NCBI GenBank assembly: GCA_039698075.1
Contig: JBDKTJ010000123.1
Coordinates: forward strand, 1 to 31,167
Length of the DNA stretch: 31,167 nt
Direction of reading: 5' to 3'
Source: JAJFVC01 sp039698075
Lineage (GTDB): Bacteria; Planctomycetota; Planctomycetia; Pirellulales; Thermoguttaceae
A program made the position numbers and the translations under genes. Under the pieces are notes generated by a model. The model did not search any database, was not told the origin of the DNA, and saw only the letters and a program-made list of their open reading frames with translations. This document shows, piece after piece, positions 8,558 to 15,901 of this stretch (positions are counted from its first letter, which is position 1; every line of letters starts with the position of its first letter).

Positions 8558-9133
8558 TTACCCTTCCGTCTCGAGCGCCTTGGCGAGCCGCTTGCGGGCA
8601 ACGTGCAGACGCCGCTTGATCGTTCCGACCGGCGAAGCGAACCGCCGGCTCATTTCCAGCAGGCTGCTGCCGTCGAAATAAAACGCCGTGAGCGTCTGGC
8701 GATCCATCGCGCCGAGTCGCTTCAGTCCGCGTCGGACCGACTCGCGCCGTTCGCGCAGAATGATCGCGGCCAGCGGCGAACTGGTTTCGTCGGGCGTGGA
8801 CTCCAACCGATCGGCGTCGATCGACGTCACCGCGCGACGCCGCATCGCGTGGTTGATCGCCATCCGACCGGCGATCGACCGCAACCAACTGCCGAAGCAA
8901 CAGGCCTCTTGAAGCTGCCCGATCTTGCGCATCGCCTGAATGAACACCTCCTGGCAAATCTCCTGCGACTCGGCATGGTTGCGCAGCCGTCGATAGACGG
9001 TCAAATAGACCGCGCGTTCGTATCGCTCGATCAGTCGGCCAAACGCCGCCCGATCGCCTCGCTGCGCAGCCAGAACGGTCTCGTCGAGCGGCTCGTCCCA
9101 ATAGGTGATTGCGGCACTACTATCGGATATCAT
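8558..9133 (-). CDS. ECF-type RNA polymerase sigma factor
   Basis: A 191-residue protein with the two sigma domains of the extracytoplasmic-function class. Region 2 is near residues 20-75 (LAAQRGDRAAFGRLIERYE, then ESQEICQEVFIQAMR). Region 4 is near 137-185 (ALxxMDRQTLTAFYFDGSSL, then SPVGTIKRRLHVARKRL), a helix-turn-helix that reads -35 elements. The chosen start is ATG 9133, where homology begins; the frame stays open 32 codons further upstream without similarity. It converges on the pil-type cluster with a 206-nt gap that contains only a weak inverted repeat (CGCATCAC...GTGATGTG, near 8365-8392). No anti-sigma gene is adjacent, so its signal is unknown. Confidence 0.88.
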   Translation of the reverse strand: MISDSSAAITYWDEPLDETVLAAQRGDRAAFGRLIERYERAVYLTVYRRLRNHAESQEICQEVFIQAMRKIGQLQEACCFGSWLRSIAGRMAINHAMRRRAVTSIDADRLESTPDETSSPLAAIILRERRESVRRGLKRLGAMDRQTLTAFYFDGSSLLEMSRRFASPVGTIKRRLHVARKRLAKALETEG

Positions 9134-9388
9134 GATTTCGGTTCCAAGGCAAAAAAACAAACGGAGGATCACAAGCGACCGGATGCCTGAGGCGCCCGAA
9201 CGGCGATGCAAGAAGGCCATGAAACGCAAACGAAGGCCTTCAGCCGTCGGCGGGACTCGCGTCGATGCGAAGCAGACTCGATTTCAGAGCCGATCCCCAA
9301 AACCTTCAACGCCAAGCAATGGCCAAGCCCGAAAAAGGCCCGACCGGCAGGTTGGAGACAGCCCTTGAGATTTCAGCCCGTTGCGGGT

Positions 9389-9565
9389 CTAAAATCGTTG
9401 AGGGTCTGCTTTCGCCCACGACGGCGCCCAGCGCCATGCGTGAGCGCGCGCATGCAACAATGCCACGGCGCCCAACAGGATCGCAACGCCAACGACGACG
9501 ATCTCGAAGCAAACGCTGGAGACGGAGTTCATCGTGCCGGTAATCGTTGACATGTAGCGATCCAT
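9389..9565 (-). CDS. Small candidate membrane protein (58 aa)
   Basis: The start ATG 9565 (MDRYMSTITGTMNS) is preceded by GAAAGGGA with about 5 nt spacing, a good Shine-Dalgarno site. The product has one strongly hydrophobic helix (EIVVVGVAILLGAVALLHA, residues 22-40) and a short basic/aromatic tail ending in ADPQRF. The N-terminal Thr/Ser/Met segment plus single helix resembles small pilin-like or membrane peptides, but I recognise no family. It lies 255 nt upstream of the ECF sigma gene on the same strand, so co-transcription is possible. The real coding status is uncertain. Confidence 0.45.
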   Translation of the reverse strand: MDRYMSTITGTMNSVSSVCFEIVVVGVAILLGAVALLHARAHAWRWAPSWAKADPQRF

Positions 9566-9781
9566 GACGGTCCCTTTCGTGGCGCTCAATCGCGCGCGAT
9601 GCGAGAGGACAGAATTGAAAAAACAGGAAAAAACGACGCCAAACCGGCCGCCGTACTAGAATGACGACCGATTATCTTGCCTCAGTTATTTAAGTTACCA
9701 AAACCCCCGGACTGTGTCAACAGACACGCCCTTCCTGGTTATCGACACGCGAATCGCCCAAAGGTTCACGCGATTTTTAGA
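9566..9781. other. Intergenic stretch without a gene
   Basis: A relatively A+T-rich stretch between the small membrane ORF and the REP-like element. On the minus strand it carries TTGACA (complement of 9715-9720) with TTAAAT 21 bp further on, too widely spaced to call a promoter. No coding frame is convincing. Confidence 0.4.
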
Positions 9782-9900
9782 CTAGGACGGCAATTCTTCC
9801 AGGAGTTGGGTGCCATGTCCACGCTTGTCGTGGGCATGTTCTCCCGATATGGCATAGCCATGCGCAAGTAAGGTGAGTTCTAGGACGGCAATTCTTCCAG
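9782..9900 (-). repeat. REP-like palindromic element flanked by 21-bp duplication of the uxaC 3' end (copy 2)
   Basis: The palindrome CATGTCCACG-cttgt-CGTGGGCATG occupies 9814-9838. On the minus strand it reads on into GGCACCCAAC, the same right end as the copy at 2812-2845. A second small palindrome (ATGGCATAGCCAT, 9850-9862) lies beside it. The whole unit is bracketed by a perfect 21-bp direct repeat (9782-9802 and 9880-9900). The right copy is the last six codons and stop of uxaC; the left copy is a spare. This suggests that the element inserted at, or recombined into, the very end of uxaC with duplication of host sequence. Confidence 0.8.
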
Positions 9901-11325
9901 CAGAGGCACATTGAACCCAAAATAGCGGGCCGCATTGCCATAGCAGATCGCGCGAACCATCGAGCCGATCAGCTCGATGTCGTCCGGCACGATCCCCTGA
10001 TGCATCTCCGTGCCCAACAGATTGCACAAAATCCGGCGAAAATACTCGTGCCGCGTGTACGACAGGAACGACCGGCTGTCGGTCAACATGCCGACAAACT
10101 GGCTCAGCAGCCCGAGGTTCGACAGCGTGTTCAGTTGCCGCTCCATGCCGTTTTTCTGATCCATGTACCACCAGCCGCTGCCGTATTGGATCTTGCCGGC
10201 CGTTTCGCCGTCCAAAAAATTGCCCAGCATCGCAACGACCATCTCGTTGCACGCCGGATTCAAGTTGTACAGAATCGTCTTGGCCAGTCGACGTTCGCGA
10301 TCCAGCCGATCGAAAAACCGCGCCATCGATCGGGCCATCGGCTGATCGTCCATCGAATCGAATCCGGTGTCCGGGCCCACCGCTTTGAACATTCGCGTGT
10401 TCAGGTTTCGCATCACACCGAAATGAAACTGTTGCGTCCAGCCTTTTTCCGCGTTCAACAGCGCCATTTCGTACAACACCGCCGATCGAAACGCCGTCGC
10501 GGCCTCGCCGACCAACGGCGTCCCGCCGCGCAGTTGCCGAAACGCCGCCGCGATCTCCGAGGCCGTATAGTCCGATGCGTAAAACGTCTCCAATCCGTGA
10601 TCCGAAAGCCGGCAGCCCATCGCATGAAAGTAGTCGTGCCGACGCCGCAACGCCTCTAAAAAACCGTCGAAACGGTCGCCAATCTCGACGCCGCTGCACT
10701 CGGCCAACCGTTCGACCCACGGGTTGAACGTCTCGGGCAATCCCACGGCGGCCATCGCTTTTTCGGGCCGAAACGTCGGCAACATTTGAATGGGAAACGA
10801 AGCGTCGGCCGCCACCGCCCGATGCGCATCCAGCGAGTCCACCGGATCGTCGGTCGTGCAAACCAGCGCGACGTTCATCTGCCGCATGATGCCCCGGGCC
10901 GAAAACTCCGGCTGCTGCAGCTTCTCGTTGCACTCGTTCCAAATGCTCTCGGCCGTGTCCGGTCCAAACAACCGATCGCTGATCCCGAACGGCCGCTTCA
11001 ATTCCAAATGGGTCCAATGATACAGCGGATTGCGAATCGCCAGCCGCACGGTCTCGGCCCATTTTTGCAGCTTCTCGCGATCCGTGGCGTTGCCCGTGCA
11101 GTAATGTTCCGAAACGCCCGCCCAGCGCATCGCCCGCCACTTGTAATGATCTTCCGTCAGCCAGATGCGCGACAGGTTTTCGAACCGCTGATCCTCGGCC
11201 ACCTGCAACGGCGGCAAATGACAGTGGTAGTCGATGATCGGGAGCGACTTCGCATAACCATGAAAAAGTTCAACTGCCCGGTCGTTTTGCAGCAAGAAGT
11301 TTTCGGTTATAAAGATGTCTTTCAT
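9880..11325 (-). CDS. uxaC: Glucuronate isomerase (uronate isomerase)
   Basis: A 481-residue protein matching the usual UxaC length. It isomerises D-glucuronate to D-fructuronate (and D-galacturonate to D-tagaturonate) in the cytoplasm, the first step of hexuronate breakdown. It shows the amidohydrolase-type metal site DYHCHL (residues about 30-35), LTEDHYKWRAMRWAGV, CTTDDPVDSL, and a conserved C-terminal region with HRRILCNLLG-like and CYGNAARYFGFN segments. The start ATG 11325 (MKDIFITENFLL) fits homologues; the frame remains open back to 11556 but that extension is the untranslated leader. No other hexuronate genes are adjacent. The 3' end is bracketed by a duplicated 21-bp sequence and a REP-like palindrome. 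The leader holds a terminator, suggesting attenuation. Confidence 0.95.
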   Translation of the reverse strand: MKDIFITENFLLQNDRAVELFHGYAKSLPIIDYHCHLPPLQVAEDQRFENLSRIWLTEDHYKWRAMRWAGVSEHYCTGNATDREKLQKWAETVRLAIRNPLYHWTHLELKRPFGISDRLFGPDTAESIWNECNEKLQQPEFSARGIMRQMNVALVCTTDDPVDSLDAHRAVAADASFPIQMLPTFRPEKAMAAVGLPETFNPWVERLAECSGVEIGDRFDGFLEALRRRHDYFHAMGCRLSDHGLETFYASDYTASEIAAAFRQLRGGTPLVGEAATAFRSAVLYEMALLNAEKGWTQQFHFGVMRNLNTRMFKAVGPDTGFDSMDDQPMARSMARFFDRLDRERRLAKTILYNLNPACNEMVVAMLGNFLDGETAGKIQYGSGWWYMDQKNGMERQLNTLSNLGLLSQFVGMLTDSRSFLSYTRHEYFRRILCNLLGTEMHQGIVPDDIELIGSMVRAICYGNAARYFGFNVPLLEELPS

Positions 11326-11360
11326 CACGGCGCAAAGGGGAGAAAACTGTTCTGGGTAAT

Positions 11361-11400
11361 AAAAAACCCCGCCGTTCGCGGCGAAGCGAACGGGCGGGGC
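11361..11400 (-). terminator. Intrinsic terminator in the uxaC leader (possible attenuator)
   Basis: Read on the minus strand, GCCCCGCCCGTTCGC, a small loop and GCGAACGGCGGGG form a 13-bp G+C-rich stem with one bulge, followed at once by TTTTTT (11366-11361). It lies 36 nt upstream of the uxaC start and reads toward uxaC. No upstream minus-strand gene needs terminating, because the upstream neighbour is divergent, so conditional termination of uxaC transcription is the natural reading. Confidence 0.7.
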
Positions 11401-11428
11401 CGGAACAGAGAAGAGGCCGATGACTCTG

Positions 11429-11456
11429 ATGATACCATCTTCTGTAATGATGTCCA
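11429..11456 (-). promoter_or_regulatory. Candidate promoter of uxaC
   Basis: On the minus strand there is TGGACA (complement of 11451-11456), a 16-bp spacer and TATCAT (complement of 11429-11434); each box matches the sigma-70 consensus at five of six bases. Transcription would begin near 11422, only about 20 nt before the terminator stem at 11400. Confidence 0.5.
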
Positions 11457-11601
11457 GAGTTTCGATCTGCGAAATCTTGTTTTCGATGAGACTTTCAAAC
11501 GACAAAACCCCAATGTGGGGGTCTCCTCGCTCACAACTTCGCCATTTTGCCAGCAAAAGACGGTTCGTAAAATCAACCTTCCACGACAGGATTCAAAAAC
11601 C

Positions 11602-12402
11602 TTGGACCATTACCTAAAAGTATGCGAAACGGCGGCACGTTTGGGCGGCCAGGTCATCCAACAGTGGCTGGGCCGGGCCGAGGTGCGAAAAAAAGGCCCC
11701 GCCGACCTGGTCACCCAAGCCGATCTGGCCTCGCAAGAGGCCGTGCGCCACGTAGTCCTCGAGGCCTTTCCCGACCACGACTTTCTCGGCGAAGAGAACA
11801 CGCCGAACGGTCCGACGGCTCGTCATTCCGAATATCGTTGGATCGTCGACCCCTTGGACGGCACGACCAATTTCGCCCATGGCGCCCCGCACTATTGCGT
11901 CTCGTTGGCCCTGGAACGCCAAGGCCAACTGCTTGTCGGCACAGTCTACGACCCGGTCCACGACCAGTGTTTTTCGGCCGCCGCCGGCGGGGGAGCCCAT
12001 TTGAACGGCCGACCGATCCACACCAGCGCCGTCGTCGAGTTGTCCGAATCGCTTGCCGCCGTTGGGTTTCCGCCCAATCCGTCGCGTGACGCGCCCGACG
12101 TGCGGATGTTTCTCGAAATGCTGCCCCGTTGCCAAGCCATCCGTCGCAGCGGGTCGGCGGCCTTGAATCTGTGTTATCTGGCGGCCGGGTGGTACGACAT
12201 CTTTTGGTCCTATGCGACGCGAATCTGGGACATCGCGGCCGGCGTTTTGATCGTGCAAGAGGCTGGCGGCGTCGTCACATCCCCCTCTGGTGGCAAATTC
12301 ATCCTCGAGCAAGCCCATTTCCTCGCCGCCGCCAATCAACGGCTTCACGAGCAATTGGGCCAGGCGGCCTCCGCGATCGTGGGAGACCCGGATTCCCCGT
12401 AA
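11602..12402 (+). CDS. Inositol monophosphatase family protein
   Basis: A 266-residue Mg2+-dependent phosphatase of the IMPase/SuhB/CysQ superfamily. Metal-binding motifs are all present: DLVTQAD (about residues 33-39), FLGEEN (E near 63), the signature WIVDPLDGTTNFAHG (near 79-93) and WDIAAGVLIVQEAGG (near 208-222). The substrate may be inositol phosphate, histidinol phosphate or PAP, and cannot be decided from sequence. The N-terminus: no ATG or GTG lies at the start of homology. TTG 11602 is best placed, with AGGA at 11588-11591 10 nt upstream, and the reading LDHYLKVCETAARLGG starts like homologues. An alternative is GTG 11515. It is divergent from uxaC and has a 196-nt gap to the giant genes downstream. 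Confidence 0.9.
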   Translation: MDHYLKVCETAARLGGQVIQQWLGRAEVRKKGPADLVTQADLASQEAVRHVVLEAFPDHDFLGEENTPNGPTARHSEYRWIVDPLDGTTNFAHGAPHYCVSLALERQGQLLVGTVYDPVHDQCFSAAAGGGAHLNGRPIHTSAVVELSESLAAVGFPPNPSRDAPDVRMFLEMLPRCQAIRRSGSAALNLCYLAAGWYDIFWSYATRIWDIAAGVLIVQEAGGVVTSPSGGKFILEQAHFLAAANQRLHEQLGQAASAIVGDPDSP

Positions 12403-12544
12403 TTCGCCCAAAAAGACCGACAAACCCACCGCGCGCAAGTCGGCGTCACAAAAAGTTTTTCCTTCAATTGCCCCCGTCTTCCAAGTAAACTGGAACGGTG
12501 GGAATCGTCTCGTCTTTTGAGTGGTCGAATAGACGCCGACGCCC

Positions 12545-12553
12545 TGTTAAAAT
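12545..12553 (+). promoter_or_regulatory. Candidate extended -10 element before the giant-protein operon
   Basis: TGTTAAAAT (TGn plus TAAAAT) lies 45 nt before the start at 12599. No good -35 is seen at the usual distance, as expected for an extended -10 promoter. Confidence 0.35.
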
Positions 12554-12598
12554 GGGCATCCTTGCGGGAATCACCATGCAAGGTCGGTGAAATCGCTT

Positions 12599-15500
12599 AT
12601 GTTGCGAAAACCGTGTCGACTGATCGCCACCGTCGTCATCGGCGTGCTGGCTTGTCGCAGCTTGGCGGCGGCCCCGTCGAGCAGCGATCGCGCTGCGCCC
12701 TCGTCCGACGCCACGCGCGTCGAAGAGTCTCGCCCCTCGATCTACTATCTGCCCGATCCGCAAGGTCGTCTGCAACCGGTCCTGGACTTCAAGTATCAGG
12801 ATTTCGTCGAGCTGTACCGGCTGAAGAACCAACTGACCCGTCGCAGCGATCCGCCGCGCTACAGTCTGCAACGCATGACGGCCACGGGCAAGGCCGGCGA
12901 GGAATTCGTCGAGCTGAGCGTGCAATTGCAGATTCTCGTCCGCGACGACGATTGGGTTCGCGTGCCTCTGCAACTCGAACCGGGCCTGCTTCGCGGCGAG
13001 CCGAAGTATCGCGGGTCGGGCGAGCAATTTCTCCATGACGACGGCAACGGCGACGGATACGTCTGTTGGATTCGCGGAAAGGCCAATTCCCAGCACGAAA
13101 TCACGCTGGCGTTGCTCGTTCCCTTGACGGCCGTCGGCGACGAGACCCGTCTGCAACTGTTTGCGCCGCGCGCGGCCGCGTCCGAATTGCATCTTAAAAC
13201 GCCGGCGTCCAACGTGGTGGGACGGGTTTCCGAAGGCGCCACGCTGCTCTCGTCCACCACCGACCGGGACGGCGTCACCGAGTTCAACGTCGTCGGCCTA
13301 GGCGGCGACTTTCAACTGGCCTGGCGCAAGGTCAGCCCGCACACCGCCGACGCGCCCTTGGCCTTGGAAGCGTCCGCCGCGATCCTGACCCGATTGGACG
13401 CCCGATCGATCTCCGCCGAAGCGACCCTGTCCGTCCGAAGCCACGGCGACGCCTTCGATCGTTTTCTGGTCCGACTGCCGCCCGGCATGGACGCGACGTC
13501 CGCAACCGCCAACGGATACGTCGTCACGCCGATCGACTCGCCCTCGACCAAAAACGACCCTTCGCGGCAAGTCGAAGTCCGGCTGTCCAAAAAAACCGCC
13601 GGCCCGGTCGACGTGCGGATCGCGTGTCGACGCAATTACGATCCGGCCGAAGACCGTTCGTGGCGCCAGTTGGCCGGTTTTGAAGTCGTCGGAGCGATTC
13701 GACAATCGGGCACGGCCGGCGTGGCCGTCGGCGGCGATTGGCAAATTCTTTGGGGGCCCAGCAGCGACGTCCGCCAACTCGACGCCCTGCCCGCCCCTTT
13801 GCGCAAAGACAACGTGGTCGCCGGGTTCGAGTATTCCAGCCAGCCCTACTCATTGAGCGCTCGCTTGGCCCCCAGGAAAACCCGCCTCAGCGTCGAGCCG
13901 AAGTTCGTCGTCTCGGTCGATCGCAACGCCGTTCGGCTCAAAGGCAAACTGACCTGCACCGTCCGCGGCGCCAAACTGGCCACGCTCTTGCTCTCGCTGG
14001 GCGATTGGGAACTCGACGAGGTCGGGCCGGAGGATCTCGTGGCCGTCGACGGCGTCACCCTCAGCGGCGAAGAGGTTGCCGTCCCGCTCATCCATCCATC
14101 GTCAGGCGCCTTGGAACTCGAATTGCAGGCGCACCGCAGCTTGCCGCCCGACACGCAAACGCTTCGCCTCGCGCTGCCGCAATTGCATGGCGGATCGAGT
14201 GGTCCGGCGGGCCTGATCCTCGTGCCGGACGACAACATCGAACTGACGCCCAACAACGCCCGAAGCGAAGGACTCGTGCGTCAACCGTCGGCCCCCTTCC
14301 GCGAAAAACTGCCGAAACGTCAGCAAGCCCCGTTGTATTATCGAAGCACCGGCGGCCAAGCGGTTTTCGTCGCCGACCTGCGCGTCCATCAACGACGCAT
14401 CACGGTCGACGCGGCCTCGCAAGCCACGATCGGCCACGGCGAGGTCAACGTCGAGCAACGATTCTCCTACGCCATCGCCTACGAGCCGGCCGATCAACTG
14501 ACGCTGGCCGTGCCCGGTCCGCTGGCGTCGCTCCGGTCCGCGCGTATTTTGTGCGACGGCAAGCCGCTCGCGCCGACGGCCCTGTCCGAAGATCGCCCCG
14601 GCAAAGGTTCGTCGCCTTCGCTGGTCCGCATCGCCTTGCCCGGCCCTTGCATCGGAACCTGCGAACTGTCGCTGCGCTACTCCGTGCCCGTCGCCGAACC
14701 AACGCCGACCCAGTCGACCACGCTGACCCTCCCGCTGGCGATGCCCCGCGACGGAACCCTGCTGTCGAATGCGCTGACGATCCAATCGCGTCAGGGGCTG
14801 CGAACGATTTTGCGCAACGACGGCGTTTGGACCGCCACGCCGCGCGACACGGAGTCCAACGCCGACGCCCTGTGGCTGACCGCCGCGAGGCCGAGCCGAC
14901 AAGTCGAACTGGACGTGCGCCGCTTGGCCGACGACGCCACCCATGCCGCCGTGATTGAACGGGCCTGGGTCCAATCTTGGCTCACCTCCTTCGCCCGGCA
15001 AGATCGGGCCGCGTTTCGCATCGTCACCGATCGCCGCCAGTTGGAATTCGAGATGCCCCAAGGCGCCGTGCTCGGCGAAGTCGTCGCGTTGGTCGACGGA
15101 ACGCGCGTTCCGACCCGCACGACCGCCAATCGCCGGTTGCTGGTGACCGTGCCGGAAGGTCGCCCCGCCAATCGTTGCACCGTCGAACTGCAATACCATT
15201 TCGCCGAGTCCCGGCCGCCGTGCGGCTCGATGCAATTGGACTTCCCGCAACTGACGCCCAACGTGTGGGTCCGTCGATTCTACTGGCAACTGGTTCTGCC
15301 GGCCAACGAACACTTGCTGCGCAGCCCCGTCGGATTCACCGGCGAGTTCCAATGGGGTTGGAAGGGATACTTCTGGGGCCGCCGTCCGTTGCTCGACCAG
15401 CCGTCGCTGGCCGCTTGGATCGGCGTGGACGCGGGCGTGTTGCCGCCCGAACGGTCGAACGTCTATCTGTTCAGCGCGTTCGGCGACCTCGCGCAAGCCG

Positions 15501-15901
15501 ACCTGCGCACGGCCGGCCGGACGACGCTCGTGCTTTTCGCCTCCGCCGCCGCGATGCTCGTCGGACTGCTGCTGATCTACGTGCCCGCGATTCGACATCC
15601 GGCGACGCTGCTGGCCGCCGCCCTCGCGTTGGGCGCCGCTGGGCTGATCGCTCCCGAGCCGACCCTCTTGCTGGTTCAAGCCGCAAGCCTCGGGCTGGTG
15701 TTGGCGTTGGTCGCCGGACTGTTGAAACGCGCCGCCGCGCGCCGACGACGTCGAACCGTCCTTCACGGCGATCTGTCCGACATCCGCGTCGAGGTCGGCT
15801 CCACCCGCACGATTCGTCGACCCTTGCCGCCGGTCGTCCAGCCATCAACCGATTGGATGCCGGCGCCGCCGAAGCCGCCGACGGAGGACGCCGACCCATG
15901 A
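12599..15901 (+). CDS. Giant secreted membrane-anchored protein, module protein 1
   Basis: A 1100-residue protein of no family I can name beyond planctomycete hypothetical surface proteins. The N-terminal signal peptide runs LIATVVIGVLACRSLAAA (residues about 8-25). Then comes an entry segment (YYLPDPQGRLQPVLDF...FVELYRL), a long region of predicted beta strands, and a recognisable stretch EATLSVRSHGDAFDRFLVRLP followed by VDVRIACRRNYDP and LAGFEVVGAIRQSG (about 278-380). Three membrane spans close the protein (about 973-996, 1000-1019, 1022-1043), followed by a basic cytoplasmic tail of some 55 residues. The bulk is therefore outside the cytoplasmic membrane. ATG 12599 is chosen because it opens the signal peptide; GTG 12587 is the alternative. 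The stop overlaps the next start (ATGA), so the two genes are translationally coupled. Confidence 0.88.
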   Translation: MLRKPCRLIATVVIGVLACRSLAAAPSSSDRAAPSSDATRVEESRPSIYYLPDPQGRLQPVLDFKYQDFVELYRLKNQLTRRSDPPRYSLQRMTATGKAGEEFVELSVQLQILVRDDDWVRVPLQLEPGLLRGEPKYRGSGEQFLHDDGNGDGYVCWIRGKANSQHEITLALLVPLTAVGDETRLQLFAPRAAASELHLKTPASNVVGRVSEGATLLSSTTDRDGVTEFNVVGLGGDFQLAWRKVSPHTADAPLALEASAAILTRLDARSISAEATLSVRSHGDAFDRFLVRLPPGMDATSATANGYVVTPIDSPSTKNDPSRQVEVRLSKKTAGPVDVRIACRRNYDPAEDRSWRQLAGFEVVGAIRQSGTAGVAVGGDWQILWGPSSDVRQLDALPAPLRKDNVVAGFEYSSQPYSLSARLAPRKTRLSVEPKFVVSVDRNAVRLKGKLTCTVRGAKLATLLLSLGDWELDEVGPEDLVAVDGVTLSGEEVAVPLIHPSSGALELELQAHRSLPPDTQTLRLALPQLHGGSSGPAGLILVPDDNIELTPNNARSEGLVRQPSAPFREKLPKRQQAPLYYRSTGGQAVFVADLRVHQRRITVDAASQATIGHGEVNVEQRFSYAIAYEPADQLTLAVPGPLASLRSARILCDGKPLAPTALSEDRPGKGSSPSLVRIALPGPCIGTCELSLRYSVPVAEPTPTQSTTLTLPLAMPRDGTLLSNALTIQSRQGLRTILRNDGVWTATPRDTESNADALWLTAARPSRQVELDVRRLADDATHAAVIERAWVQSWLTSFARQDRAAFRIVTDRRQLEFEMPQGAVLGEVVALVDGTRVPTRTTANRRLLVTVPEGRPANRCTVELQYHFAESRPPCGSMQLDFPQLTPNVWVRRFYWQLVLPANEHLLRSPVGFTGEFQWGWKGYFWGRRPLLDQPSLAAWIGVDAGVLPPERSNVYLFSAFGDLAQADLRTAGRTTLVLFASAAAMLVGLLLIYVPAIRHPATLLAAALALGAAGLIAPEPTLLLVQAASLGLVLALVAGLLKRAAARRRRRTVLHGDLSDIRVEVGSTRTIRRPLPPVVQPSTDWMPAPPKPPTEDADP

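Noticed and set aside
6516..9101. Long minus-strand frame of 861 codons
   Set aside because: It overlaps two well-supported plus genes and the sigma factor; composition is Gly/Arg/Asp-rich shadow sequence typical of high-G+C complements.
11326..11556. N-terminal extension of uxaC
   Set aside because: It would translate through the terminator hairpin; uronate isomerases begin at the MKDIFITENFLL segment.
10786..11601. Upstream extension of the monophosphatase frame
   Set aside because: It is antisense to uxaC and its leader, Arg/Gln-rich, and similarity to the family begins only at 11602.
12517..12522. TTGAGT as a -35 for the giant-protein operon
   Set aside because: Spacing of 25 bp to TAAAAT is too long; an extended -10 alone is the better reading.
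14102..15766. Long minus-strand frame of 554 codons inside the first giant gene
   Set aside because: Gln/Arg/Gly-rich shadow without motifs; the plus strand has a signal peptide, membrane spans and an ATGA overlap with the next gene.
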